A program made the position numbers and the translations under genes. Of a stretch of 56,676 nt of DNA, positions 41,291 through 50,514 are shown piece by piece (the first letter of the stretch is position 1; the number at the start of each line of letters is the position of its first letter). The stretch spans positions 1-56,676 of the forward strand of contig CAMYPG010000006.1 of NCBI GenBank assembly GCA_947289115.1. Reading direction: 5' to 3'. Origin of the DNA: an uncultured Gardnerella sp. (GTDB lineage: Bacteria; Actinomycetota; Actinomycetes; Actinomycetales; Bifidobacteriaceae). The notes under the pieces were generated by a model, which was not told the DNA's origin, made no database searches, and was given only the letters and a program-made list of their open reading frames with translations.

Positions 41291-43285
41291 TTAAGCAGCG
41301 GTTGCTGGCGACCCGCCATTTGTAGAGTTATTCGCTTGCTGCACAATCGCCGCGAGAAAATCGCGATTCGACGCAGTTTTCTTTAAGCGTGGCACCAAAG
41401 TCTGATAAGCCTGCTCTGGCTCAAGTCCGCCAAATAGTCGCCTTAAGCGATAAATAATAGGCAATTCTTGAGCAGGAGTAATCAACTCTTCGCGGCGCGT
41501 GCCAGAAGAATTAATATCCACTGCTGGGAACAAGCGCTTATCTGCCAAATCGCGACTCAAGCGAAGCTCCATGTTTCCAGTGCCCTTAAACTCTTCGAAA
41601 ATAACTTCATCCATCTTTGAACCAGTTTCCACCAAAGCGGAAGAAATAATAGTCAAAGAACCGCCATTTTCAATGTTTCGCGCGGCACCAAAGAACTTCT
41701 TAGGAGGGTAAAGCGCCTGAGCATCCACGCCACCAGAAAGAATACGACCAGATGCAGGAGCAGCAATATTGTATGCACGAGCAAGACGAGTCATAGAATC
41801 AAGAAGAACAACAACATCTTGGCCAAGCTCTACAAGCCTCTTAGCACGCTCAATCGCAAGCTCCGCAACAGTAGTGTGGTCTGATGCTGGACGGTCAAAT
41901 GTAGAAGAAATAACCTCACCCTGAACAGTGCGCTCCATGTCGGTAACTTCTTCTGGACGCTCGTCTACAAGGACAACCATCAAATGCACTTCTGGATTAT
42001 TAACAGCAATCGCGTTCGCAATATTTTGCAAAGTGATTGTTTTACCAGCCTTAGGAGGCGAAACAATCAAACCACGCTGACCCTTACCAATAGGAGCCAC
42101 AAGGTCAATGATTCTGCCAAGCATACGATTTGGTGTAGTCTCCTGCTTTAAGCGCTCTTGCGGATACAAAGGCGTGAGCTTAGCGAATTGTGGACGATTC
42201 TGAGCATCTTCTACGCTCATGCCATTAATGCTGTCAACGCTTTGCAAAGGAACAAATTTTTGGCGCTGATTCCTACGATCACCTTCGCGAGGAGCACGAA
42301 TAGAACCTTGAACCGCATCTCCCTTGCGCAAACCATACTTTTTGATTTGGCTCATAGAAACGTAAACATCATTTGGACCAGGCAAATATCCAGAAGTGCG
42401 CACAAACGCATAAGATTCAAGCACATCTACAATACCAGCAACTGGAACAAGCTCTTCTTTTGGTTCCTCTCTACGAGAAGCTGATTCACGAGACTCGTGG
42501 TCTTCACGAATATCATTGCGATCAGAACGATCATTCCTCGTAGGTCGATCTTCACGCTCTAAATGATCAGAGCGATCCGAGCGGGAATCGTAATCATCTC
42601 TATCGCGTCCACGACCACGCATACGACGTTGATACCTGTCATTCCTATCTGAATGCGTATCATAATCGTCATCACCATTAGAACGCGAAGCTCCGCGTTG
42701 CCTGCGAGATTCAGAATCACGATTTGCGTTAGAATCAGAAGACTTTTCACTTGGCAAAGTAGCAAGAATCTGATCTAGATCATCTTCCGTATCATTTGCA
42801 TCATCCGAGTTATTTCCGCGATAATTATCTTTAAAATCAGACTGACGACGACGCTGAGATTGATTATCACGCGTAAACTCACGACGACGCCTAGACTTAC
42901 TGCTTCTATTTGAATCAACAGAATCATCAGAATCAGAAGATTCAACAGAATCAGGCAAGCCGAGATTTTCTAACAAATCCTCATCGGCAGACTTGCGAGC
43001 AGACTCACCACTATCGTCATCAAAATTGCGGCGCGACCTAAAAGATGAAGATGAATCGTATTTAGACTCATCCTCATCATTAAGCGACGAACGACTATCC
43101 CTAACAATGCTTTTAGGAACATGTACGCTAACTCCTGCTGGCGCATCCCCACCATTGCGCGCAGCGGTAAGCGTAGCGATCAAATCTGGCTTACGCATTG
43201 TAGACGTACCGCGCAGGCCCATTTGCTTCGCAAGATCCTTAAGCTCAGAAAGCTTCATATCATCAAGATTTTGGCTTGTTGCCAC
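41291..43285 (-). CDS. rho: Transcription termination factor Rho with long charged insertion
   Basis: A 664-residue Rho, the RNA-dependent ATPase hexamer that ends transcription. An N-terminal Rho_N helix domain (SQNLDDMKLSELKDLAKQMGLRGTSTMRKPDLIATL) is followed by a ~250-residue insertion. It is rich in Asp, Arg and Ser (RSDRNDIREDHESRES type), as in high-GC Gram-positive relatives. The RNA-binding domain then starts near VAGIVDVLESYAFVRTSGYLPGPNDVYVS. Walker A is PPKAGKT, with its lysine near residue 415. The start is a GTG at 43285 with AAAGG seven bases upstream; longer extension is unlikely. A copy of the GGTTGCTGGCGAC motif overlaps the last codons. Confidence 0.95.
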   Translation of the reverse strand: MATSQNLDDMKLSELKDLAKQMGLRGTSTMRKPDLIATLTAARNGGDAPAGVSVHVPKSIVRDSRSSLNDEDESKYDSSSSFRSRRNFDDDSGESARKSADEDLLENLGLPDSVESSDSDDSVDSNRSSKSRRRREFTRDNQSQRRRQSDFKDNYRGNNSDDANDTEDDLDQILATLPSEKSSDSNANRDSESRRQRGASRSNGDDDYDTHSDRNDRYQRRMRGRGRDRDDYDSRSDRSDHLEREDRPTRNDRSDRNDIREDHESRESASRREEPKEELVPVAGIVDVLESYAFVRTSGYLPGPNDVYVSMSQIKKYGLRKGDAVQGSIRAPREGDRRNQRQKFVPLQSVDSINGMSVEDAQNRPQFAKLTPLYPQERLKQETTPNRMLGRIIDLVAPIGKGQRGLIVSPPKAGKTITLQNIANAIAVNNPEVHLMVVLVDERPEEVTDMERTVQGEVISSTFDRPASDHTTVAELAIERAKRLVELGQDVVVLLDSMTRLARAYNIAAPASGRILSGGVDAQALYPPKKFFGAARNIENGGSLTIISSALVETGSKMDEVIFEEFKGTGNMELRLSRDLADKRLFPAVDINSSGTRREELITPAQELPIIYRLRRLFGGLEPEQAYQTLVPRLKKTASNRDFLAAIVQQANNSTNGGSPATAA
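41300..41312 (+). repeat. Copy of the GGWKGCTKGCGAC motif (rho 3' end, antisense)
   Basis: GGTTGCTGGCGAC, identical over 13 bases to the intergenic copies at 11889 and 26814; the next base is C in place of T. It lies within the last codons of rho on the opposite strand. Confidence 0.55.
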
Positions 43286-43464
43286 AGTTATACCTTTCCC
43301 TAACCCCAAGAAACAAACTACTTGGAGCTTTACATGGAAGATTTCGGAAAAATCCGTTGTGAATACAACGATAAGCACATAACAATGTGACTTAATCGCT
43401 GATAAATGTATGCTACTACACTCATGCGACTCACAACAACACGGCGTGGCAAAAAGAAAAAACG

Positions 43465-45081
43465 CTACTTCTTTTCGTGATATGACTTTTCTGTATTAAC
43501 AGACCAAACATTATCTTTAGACTGTTTTCCACTGTTAATATTAGACACGGCTTCAATAGCAGTAGCCATAGAATGATCCTGGTTATTGTAACGATGCTGA
43601 CCATTTCTACCAACACAATACAAGTTACCAAAACCATCCAAATACTTAACAAGCTCAGGCATCTGAGCATAAGTATCGAAATAAGCTGGATAAGCCTTTG
43701 GAACACGCTCGCGATGCGCATCCAAAACATCATCTTCGCCATCAATAACCTGCATACGAGTAAGCTCATCAATCGCAGATTTACGAGCCTCTTCGTCGCT
43801 CATATTCCAAAAATCATCGCCCTCATTGCAGAAGTATTCAAGACCAATCCACACAGTGTTGTCAACATCCTTAACGAGATATGGGCTCCAGTTGTTAAAG
43901 ATTTGCAAACGACCAACTTTGTATCCTGGATCCTGCACATAAATCCAGCAATCAGGCACAATAGGAGGGTTACCTAACGTTGGAATATCAGTCGTATTAC
44001 GCAAACGCATACGCTTAACAAGAAGTCCAACGGTTACGAAATCACGGTAAGGCAAGCCTTTAGCAACTCGTTGTAATTCGGCTGGAACCTGCACAGACTC
44101 ATTTCCTTCGGCGCCATGCTCAATAGCTGCAACCAAATCTTTTATTGGCATAGAAGAAATAAACTGATCCGCATGAAGTTCTTGCTGCAAACCATCTTGA
44201 TTTTCAACGACAACACTAGAAATTTTACCGTCGCACTGTTTAATAGCAACAACTTTTGCATCTGTTAAAACAGTAGCGCCATTTTCACGGCAACGACGTT
44301 CAACAGTCTCCCAAAGCTGACCAGGACCAAGCTTAGGATACCAGAATTCTTCAATCAGTGAAGTTTCAACTTCCTGATTTGCCTTCTTTTTCGGCATAAG
44401 CTTAGAGAAAGCATTCTTTAAAACTTCAACAATGCTCAAACCCTTAACTCGCTGAGCACCCCAATCTGCAGAAATCTGACTTGGATGCCTTCCCCAAAGC
44501 TTCTCGGTATAGCCCTCAAAGAACATAGAATACAGCTTTTTGCCAAAGCGATTAATGTAGAAGTTTTCGAGGTTTGTTTCTGGCAACTTGTGAATCATAG
44601 ACCAAAGGTAGCTAAAACCAACCTTCATAGTAAGAACAAAGCCCATAGAGCGCAAAGTAGACGCAGAAAGAGAGATAGGGTAGTCGAAGAAATGATGATT
44701 CCAGAAGATTCTAGAAACGCGATGACGCTTAAGCATAACCTCATCTTCGACTTCTGGGTCTGGGCCGCCATTCTCTAAATCGTGGTGTCTGCCAAGTTTT
44801 TTGTCGTCGTAAGAAGGAGCGCCTTGAAGTGGCAGCATATCTCGCCACCATTGCATAATTCGATCATCTTTAGAGAAGAATCGGTGACCGCCAATATCCA
44901 TGCGGTTTCCGTTGTATTTTACAGTGCGGGAAATTCCGCCAAACTCTTTAGATGCTTCAAGAACAGTTACATCGTAGCGGCTAGCTCCGCCATCTTTTAC
45001 AAGCTCCCATGCAGCCGTCAACCCTGCCGGACCGCCACCAATAATCACTACAGATTGTTTCTGGGATTGTGTATCAGTCAA
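43465..45081 (-). CDS. FAD-dependent oxidoreductase, UDP-galactopyranose mutase-like
   Basis: A 538-residue flavoprotein. The Rossmann motif VVIIGGGPAGLTAAWEL opens the chain, followed by EFGGISRTVKYNGNRMDIGGHRFFSK, typical of the amine-oxidase/UGM superfamily. A central FYINRFGKKLYSMFFEGYTEKLWGRHPSQIS segment resembles UDP-galactopyranose mutases and related sugar/lipid oxidoreductases. It may act in cell-envelope glycan synthesis; exact substrate unknown. The start is a TTG at 45081, supported by GGAGG four bases upstream. rho lies 180 bases downstream. Confidence 0.82.
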   Translation of the reverse strand: MTDTQSQKQSVVIIGGGPAGLTAAWELVKDGGASRYDVTVLEASKEFGGISRTVKYNGNRMDIGGHRFFSKDDRIMQWWRDMLPLQGAPSYDDKKLGRHHDLENGGPDPEVEDEVMLKRHRVSRIFWNHHFFDYPISLSASTLRSMGFVLTMKVGFSYLWSMIHKLPETNLENFYINRFGKKLYSMFFEGYTEKLWGRHPSQISADWGAQRVKGLSIVEVLKNAFSKLMPKKKANQEVETSLIEEFWYPKLGPGQLWETVERRCRENGATVLTDAKVVAIKQCDGKISSVVVENQDGLQQELHADQFISSMPIKDLVAAIEHGAEGNESVQVPAELQRVAKGLPYRDFVTVGLLVKRMRLRNTTDIPTLGNPPIVPDCWIYVQDPGYKVGRLQIFNNWSPYLVKDVDNTVWIGLEYFCNEGDDFWNMSDEEARKSAIDELTRMQVIDGEDDVLDAHRERVPKAYPAYFDTYAQMPELVKYLDGFGNLYCVGRNGQHRYNNQDHSMATAIEAVSNINSGKQSKDNVWSVNTEKSYHEKK

Positions 45082-45184
45082 TTTTCCTCCATACCTAAAA
45101 GACGCTTTATAAAGTCAAAATCGCAAAATTGCAAGCACGTATCTATATTAAAATCTAAACATAAGCTTTACTAGCATACTCTTA

Positions 45185-45499
45185 TCATGCGATAGATTCT
45201 GGAATATCGATATCTGTTTTCTGCACTTCTTCCACATTTACGTCTTTAAACGTAACAATACGAACGTTTTTCACAAACCGCGAAGGGCGGTAAACGTCCC
45301 ACACCCAAGCGTCTGTTAATTGCACGTCAAAATACACATCTTGACCTGCAGAACGCACGTTAAAATCCACCTTGTTTGCCAAATAGAATCGTCGCTCAGT
45401 TTCTACAACATACGTAAAAAGCTTAATAACGTCACGATACTCCTTGTACAACGCAAGCTCGGCGTCAGTTTCGTAATTGTCGAGATCTTCAGCGCTCAT
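45185..45499 (-). CDS. DUF2469 family protein
   Basis: A 104-residue protein highly conserved in actinobacteria, function unknown. It opens MSAEDLDNYETDAELALYKEYRDV, continues YVVETERRFYLANKVDF and ends with DAWVWDVYRPSRFVKNVRIVTFKDVNVEEV, which is the family signature. Its ATG overlaps the stop of the upstream acetyltransferase gene (ATGA), so the two are co-translated. Confidence 0.9.
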   Translation of the reverse strand: MSAEDLDNYETDAELALYKEYRDVIKLFTYVVETERRFYLANKVDFNVRSAGQDVYFDVQLTDAWVWDVYRPSRFVKNVRIVTFKDVNVEEVQKTDIDIPESIA

Positions 45500-46419
45500 C
45501 GCTTCCCTTCCGCATTATTGCCATTAGTGTTACGCTTACGACCGCGTCCTATAATACGCCACCATGCGCGTTTAGAAGAATCTTCTTTGACTGTAGCCGC
45601 ATTATACGGCCACGATTCGTCGGAATTATCTTTGCTAACAGGTATTGCAATTGAATGCTCATGCGCACTTAGCGCTTCACAAACACCAGGATTATCTTCA
45701 ATAACGTGCAGACCAAAAGCGTCTAAAGAACGAATGGCATCATATTCATCTACGAGAGTGTCCATAACAACAAAATCTTGATATTTTTGATTTTGTGAAT
45801 CCCACAAAGCATCTCTAGCTGTTCCAGTTTTTACAAAACCAAGAGACTGATAAACAGAAAGAGAACGCGTATTCGCTGCTGGAACACCAACCCAAATCCT
45901 ATGCAATGCTAAACCAACTGTGTCTGGAGCAAAACCATACGTCATAACTCTAGGCATTGCATCTCTAGAATACCCACGACCCCTATAATCGCGTCCTAGA
46001 ATCACCTGAATTCTAGCGGATTTAGACCAACCATCAATGTCGATCAAAAAAATCATTCCAATAATATCGCCATTGGTATTTTTAGCGTCATCAATAAGAT
46101 CTGGCACAATTGACCATGCGATTGTTGGGCGTGATTGAGCATCTCCAACAACCCCAGCATAATCAGACATACTTTTATCATTATTGCCCAAAGACCACTG
46201 CACAGAACGCTCAACCCACGCATGAACCATAGCACGTTCAGATTGTGAATCCTTGCCAGTTATAACAGCCGCACCATCAAAAGCATGTAATGAATCCATC
46301 CTCGCTAAATCTTCGATGGTTGCTTGCCTAAGACGAGCCATCTCGCCGCGTATTGACGGAATTACAATACTTTCTGGTAACTCTCGAGAGTTTGTAGAGT
46401 CAGCATTGACTTCCTGCAT
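45496..46419 (-). CDS. GNAT-family N-acetyltransferase
   Basis: A 307-residue protein whose central part (about 35-235) is a GNAT fold: MARLRQATIEDLARMD...IGMIFLIDIDGWSKSARIQVILGRDYRGRGYSRDAMPRVMTYGFAPDTVGLALHRIWVGVPAANTRSLSVYQSLGFVKTGTARDAL. The RDYRGRGYSRDA segment is the acetyl-CoA pyrophosphate loop. It is RimJ/RimL-like, so it probably acetylates an amine on a protein or small molecule. The C-terminal ~70 residues are extra and end in a basic, Asn-rich tail. The ATG at 46419 is preceded by AGGTG. Confidence 0.85.
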   Translation of the reverse strand: MQEVNADSTNSRELPESIVIPSIRGEMARLRQATIEDLARMDSLHAFDGAAVITGKDSQSERAMVHAWVERSVQWSLGNNDKSMSDYAGVVGDAQSRPTIAWSIVPDLIDDAKNTNGDIIGMIFLIDIDGWSKSARIQVILGRDYRGRGYSRDAMPRVMTYGFAPDTVGLALHRIWVGVPAANTRSLSVYQSLGFVKTGTARDALWDSQNQKYQDFVVMDTLVDEYDAIRSLDAFGLHVIEDNPGVCEALSAHEHSIAIPVSKDNSDESWPYNAATVKEDSSKRAWWRIIGRGRKRNTNGNNAEGKR

Positions 46420-46519
46420 ATTCACCTGTTTCCTGTACCTAATTGACCTTGCGTTACAAAAAGTTCTACAAAAAGCATAAGCAAAATACAAATGCGTAAG
46501 CAACTACAATATAAGATTA

Positions 46520-46588
46520 CACTTTTTGCACTCTACACAATGCTATAAAACACAAGGTTAAAACGCAAAGCATAAAATGCAAAAAGTG
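46520..46588 (-). terminator. Inverted repeat between gatB and the acetyltransferase gene
   Basis: Eleven-base arms CACTTTTTGCA (46520-46530) and TGCAAAAAGTG (46578-46588) enclose inner partial arms (ATGCT/AGCAT). It could terminate gatCAB transcription but is followed by only a weak T-rich stretch, so a regulatory role is equally possible. Confidence 0.4.
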
Positions 46589-46640
46589 CATCTATAAACT
46601 ATTCTTTTCTAGCTAAATTTTAATCTAACTAAAATTTAAA

Positions 46641-48140
46641 TCAGCCTTTAATCTTTGCCATCACGATCTTAGTAACAGCCTTAGCATCAGCCTGACCTTT
46701 AGTCGCACGCATAACAGCGCCAATAATTGCGCCCATCGGCTTCATATTTCCAGCCTTAAGCTTTTCTGCAACTTCAGGATCAGCAGCAAGAGCAGCGTCA
46801 ACAGCAGCTTCCAAAGCGCCGTCGTCGTTCATAACCTTGAATCCGTGCTTCTTAACAACTTCATCAGGCTTACCCTCGCCAGCCAAAACGCATGCAACAG
46901 TTTGCTTAGCGAGCTTATCGTTAAGATTGCCGTCTGCAATTAACTTTTCAACTTCAGCCACATCTTGCGGAGTAATAGGCAATTCTTCCAAAGTCACGCC
47001 ACGAGTGTTTGCTTCGCGAGCAAGCTCACCAAGCCACCACTTCTTAGCACCTGCTGCAGTTGCACCAGCTTTAACGGTTTCTTCAACCAAATCAAGAGCA
47101 TCCGCGTTAAGAATATCTCGCATTTCAAGATCGCTAATACCCCATTCGCTTTGCAAACGGTTACGACGCTCGCGAGGCATTTCAGGCATTTGCGCCTTCA
47201 TGCGCTCAATATGCTCTTTAGTGATGTGAAGCATAACCAAATCAGGATCTGGGAAGTAGCGATAATCGTCAGCATCCGACTTCACACGACCGCCAGCAGT
47301 AGTCTGAGTTGCTTCATCCCAGTGACGAGTTTCCTGCAAAATCTCGCCACCTTCGCTCAAAATAGCAGCCTGACGACGAATCTCATATTGCAGCGTCTTT
47401 TCAATACCGCGGAATGTGTTCACATTCTTAGTTTCGGAACGCGTACCAAATGGATCAGTCGACTTGCGACGAAGCGAAACGTTCACGTCAGCACGCATAT
47501 TGCCCTGCTCCATACGAGCGTGGGAAATGTTAAGAGCGCGAACAATATCGCGAATAGCACGCATATAAGCACCAGCAATTTCTGGAGCGCGGCTACCCGC
47601 ACCTTCGATTGGCTTAGTTACAATCTCAATTAAAGGCACGCCTGCACGATTGTAATCAACCAAAGAATGATTTGCGCCTTCAATACGACCGTCAGCGCCG
47701 CCAACGTGAGTATTCTTACCAGCATCATCCTCAATATGAGCGCGCTCAATCGGCACGCGGAACACGGTGCCGTCTTCCAGCTCGACATCCAAGTAACCGT
47801 TGCCGTTAGTAGGCTTATCGTACTGGGAAATCTGGTAATCGCGAGGCATATCTGGGTAGAAGTAGTTCTTACGAGCGAACTGGCTCCACTCAGCAATTTC
47901 GCAATGCAATGCCAAACCAAGCTTAATTGCATAATCAACTGCAGCCTTGTTTACAACTGGCAAAGAGCCTGGCAAACCAAGACTTACAGGAGTTAGCTGA
48001 GTATTTGGCTCACCGCCAAAAGATACTTCTGCTGGGCAGAACAGCTTTGTGCGCGTGCTAAGCTCAACGTGAGTTTCCAAACCGAATACTGGATCAAACT
48101 GCTCAACAGCATCGGCGTATTTCATAAGTTTTTCAGCCAT
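46641..48140 (-). CDS. gatB: Asp-tRNA(Asn)/Glu-tRNA(Gln) amidotransferase subunit B
   Basis: A 499-residue subunit that phosphorylates the misacylated aspartyl or glutamyl group and receives ammonia from GatA. The N-terminus FDPVFGLETHVELSTRTKLFCPAEVSFGGEPNTQLTPVSLGLPGSLPVVN is the GatB signature, with the YFYPDMPRDYQISQYD segment. The C-terminal tail domain (PMGAIIGAVMRATKGQADAKAVTKIVMAKI) that recognises tRNA is complete. It is the last gene of gatCAB. Confidence 0.97.
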   Translation of the reverse strand: MAEKLMKYADAVEQFDPVFGLETHVELSTRTKLFCPAEVSFGGEPNTQLTPVSLGLPGSLPVVNKAAVDYAIKLGLALHCEIAEWSQFARKNYFYPDMPRDYQISQYDKPTNGNGYLDVELEDGTVFRVPIERAHIEDDAGKNTHVGGADGRIEGANHSLVDYNRAGVPLIEIVTKPIEGAGSRAPEIAGAYMRAIRDIVRALNISHARMEQGNMRADVNVSLRRKSTDPFGTRSETKNVNTFRGIEKTLQYEIRRQAAILSEGGEILQETRHWDEATQTTAGGRVKSDADDYRYFPDPDLVMLHITKEHIERMKAQMPEMPRERRNRLQSEWGISDLEMRDILNADALDLVEETVKAGATAAGAKKWWLGELAREANTRGVTLEELPITPQDVAEVEKLIADGNLNDKLAKQTVACVLAGEGKPDEVVKKHGFKVMNDDGALEAAVDAALAADPEVAEKLKAGNMKPMGAIIGAVMRATKGQADAKAVTKIVMAKIKG

Positions 48141-48172
48141 GAGAATCCTTCTTACTTAAGCTTTGCTTAACT

Positions 48173-49714
48173 TTACTTAGCCAATGAATCGAGCCAGCCA
48201 GCCTTAAGCGACTTCCAGATTGAGCCGCCCCACTGCTCTTCGAGAGCAGCTTCCAACGCTGCTGCAGGCTTGTACATCTTTTCATCATGGCATTGCGGAG
48301 CAATAATCTGAATACCAACAGGCAGGGCATCGTCGCTTAAGCCAGCTGGGAGGCTCAAAGCTGGAACGCCAGCCATGTTTGCAGGAATCGTAGCAATATC
48401 GTTCATGTACATGGAGAGTGGATCGTTCATCTTCTCGCCAAACTTAAATGCCGTTGTAGGGCTTGTTGGAGAGACTAGAACATCTACCTTATTAAACGCT
48501 TCTTCAAAGTCGCGAATAATAAGCGTACGAACCTTTTGCGCAGAGCCATACCAAGCATCGTAGTAGCCGGCGGAAAGTGCGTAAGTGCCAAGAATAATAC
48601 GGCGCTTTACTTCGTCGCCAAAGCCAGCTTCGCGAGTTGCAGCCATCATGTTTGCAGCAGTTTGAGGCTTGTCTGCTGGTGGCATTACGCGCAAACCGTA
48701 GCGCATGCCATCGTAGCGAGCCAAATTAGAGCTAACTTCGGAAGGCATAATAATGTAGTAAGCAGCCAAAGAATAAGGGAAATGAGGGCAGGAGACTTCT
48801 GTTACTTCTGCGCCCATATCCTTAAGCAATTGCACAGCCTCATTAAAGCGTGCTTCAACGCCTGGCTGGAAGCCTTCTCCGCTAAGCTCTTTAACAAGAC
48901 CAACCTTTACGCCCTTCAAATCACGGCGAGCACCCTCGCGCGCAGCCTGAGCCATTGGAGGAACAGGAGCAGGAATCGAAGTTGAATCGCGCTTATCGTT
49001 GCCGCCAATGATTTCCTGCAAAAGTGCAGAGTCAAGAACGGTACGAGAAACAGGGCCAATCTGATCAAGCGAGCTTGCCATGGCGATTGCGCCAAAACGG
49101 CTAACTCCGCCGTAAGTTGGCTTTGCGCCAACAGTACCAGTTAAAGCGCCTGGCTGACGAATAGAGCCGCCAGTATCTGTACCCAAAGCAATAGGAGTCT
49201 CGAATGCAGCAACAGCAGCTGCAGAACCGCCGCCAGAACCGCCAGGAACGCGCTCAGTATCCCAAGGGTTGCAAGTGGTTTGGTAAGCGGAATGCTCGGT
49301 AGAAGAACCTTGAGCAAATTCATCTAGGTTAGTCTTGCCAAGAATTGGCATGCCAGCTGCCTTGAGCTTTTCAATAACAGTAGCATCGTAAGGTGGAACC
49401 CAGCCTTCAAGAATCTTAGAGGCTGCAGTAGTTGGAATGCCCTTAGTAACAATCATGTCTTTAATGGCAATTGGAACACCTGCAAGCTCAGGCAATCCTT
49501 CAGTCTCACCCTTAGCGTTCTTAGCATCAAAAGCATCTGCCTGCTCAAGAGCAATATCTGCAGAAACATGCAAGAATGCTTTGATTTCTGGTTCGGCTGC
49601 TTCGATTACTGCCAAGTGAGCTTCAACAAGTTCGCGGCTAGAGACTTCTTTAGCTTTTACAGCCTTTGCCATATCGGCAGCAGAAAGCTTTACTAAATCT
49701 TGAGTATTAGTCAT
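48173..49714 (-). CDS. gatA: Asp-tRNA(Asn)/Glu-tRNA(Gln) amidotransferase subunit A
   Basis: A 513-residue amidase-signature subunit that hydrolyses glutamine (or asparagine) to release ammonia for tRNA amidation. The Ser-cis-Ser-Lys triad is visible: K85 in PIAIKDM, S160 in VPGGSGGGSAAAVAA and S184 in GTDTGGSIRQPG. GGAGG precedes the ATG. The gene begins three bases after the gatC stop, and gatB follows after 32 bases. Confidence 0.97.
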   Translation of the reverse strand: MTNTQDLVKLSAADMAKAVKAKEVSSRELVEAHLAVIEAAEPEIKAFLHVSADIALEQADAFDAKNAKGETEGLPELAGVPIAIKDMIVTKGIPTTAASKILEGWVPPYDATVIEKLKAAGMPILGKTNLDEFAQGSSTEHSAYQTTCNPWDTERVPGGSGGGSAAAVAAFETPIALGTDTGGSIRQPGALTGTVGAKPTYGGVSRFGAIAMASSLDQIGPVSRTVLDSALLQEIIGGNDKRDSTSIPAPVPPMAQAAREGARRDLKGVKVGLVKELSGEGFQPGVEARFNEAVQLLKDMGAEVTEVSCPHFPYSLAAYYIIMPSEVSSNLARYDGMRYGLRVMPPADKPQTAANMMAATREAGFGDEVKRRIILGTYALSAGYYDAWYGSAQKVRTLIIRDFEEAFNKVDVLVSPTSPTTAFKFGEKMNDPLSMYMNDIATIPANMAGVPALSLPAGLSDDALPVGIQIIAPQCHDEKMYKPAAALEAALEEQWGGSIWKSLKAGWLDSLAK

Positions 49715-49717
49715 GTT

Positions 49718-50014
49718 TTATTCCTCCCCCAAAATTCGAGGTGCTACAAACATGCCAGACTCACTTCTAGGAGCGCCAGAAAGCGCTTCTTCTTGAGTCA
49801 ATGGCGTAGCAGGCTCGTCTGGGCGCAAATACGCTTCAAGAGGTACTGGATTTGCAGTAGGTGGCACATCTTCGCCAGCAACTTCCTGCACTTTGTTAAT
49901 AGATTCTGCAATGACGTTTAATTCGCCTTGCAAGCGACTGATTTCTTCGTCGCTTAAAGCAATCTGGGACAAAACACCCAAATGCTCAATTTCTTCGCGT
50001 GTGAATGTAGGCAT
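49718..50014 (-). CDS. gatC: Asp-tRNA(Asn)/Glu-tRNA(Gln) amidotransferase subunit C
   Basis: A 98-residue small subunit that wraps around GatA and stabilises the complex. The signature MPTFTREEIEHLGVLSQIALSDEEISRLQGELNVIAESINKVQEV is present, as is the C-terminal LRPDEPATPLTQEEALSGAPRSESGMFVAPRIL. The start at 50014 matches the family; an upstream in-frame ATG would add 17 unrelated residues. First gene of the operon, divergent from the cytolysin gene. Confidence 0.94.
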   Translation of the reverse strand: MPTFTREEIEHLGVLSQIALSDEEISRLQGELNVIAESINKVQEVAGEDVPPTANPVPLEAYLRPDEPATPLTQEEALSGAPRSESGMFVAPRILGEE

Positions 50015-50065
50015 AACCTCAACTATATGTGTGATGCGTGACCTTCTTATAGAAGAAAAAAGCAA

Positions 50066-50514
50066 TATTGATAAAAGATTTACACACGTTACTGTAGAAA
50101 TATTTTCCCAATTTTAGAACATGATTGTCGATCCATATTTTCTAGGGAAAATTATGTGTAATATTAAAAAAATTTTATTAGTGAGACAATAAGCGAAATA
50201 ACAATTATTGTCACATACAGTTTTCATAAAATTAACGAGTATAAAATATGTGAAAACGAAGGTCTATGCATGTCAACACGCCATGAAATGTAAATAATTC
50301 AATAAAAGAATGTTGGCATTCCAACCTTCTTCATACGTTTATTTGCAGAATAAAAAAATTTGTTTTATTTCACTATCCCAGAAATAAAAAAGCATGTAAT
50401 AATAAGATGCTATGAGATATTAAGCTAATGCAGCGAAGCATGCCATGCATAGAAGCAAATAAGTTACGGTATCTCATAAAAAATAACAGAAAATATCATA
50501 ATATAAGGATACAT
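50066..50514. promoter_or_regulatory. Divergent control region between gatC and vly
   Basis: About 500 bases of A/T-rich DNA separate the two divergent genes. No gene is visible. Notable items: a small hairpin GTTGG-CATT-CCAAC (50312-50325) and a TATAAAAT box (50240-50247) without a well-spaced -35. The true vly promoter could not be delimited; an upstream in-frame ATG at 50428 lacks a ribosome-binding site. Confidence 0.5.
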
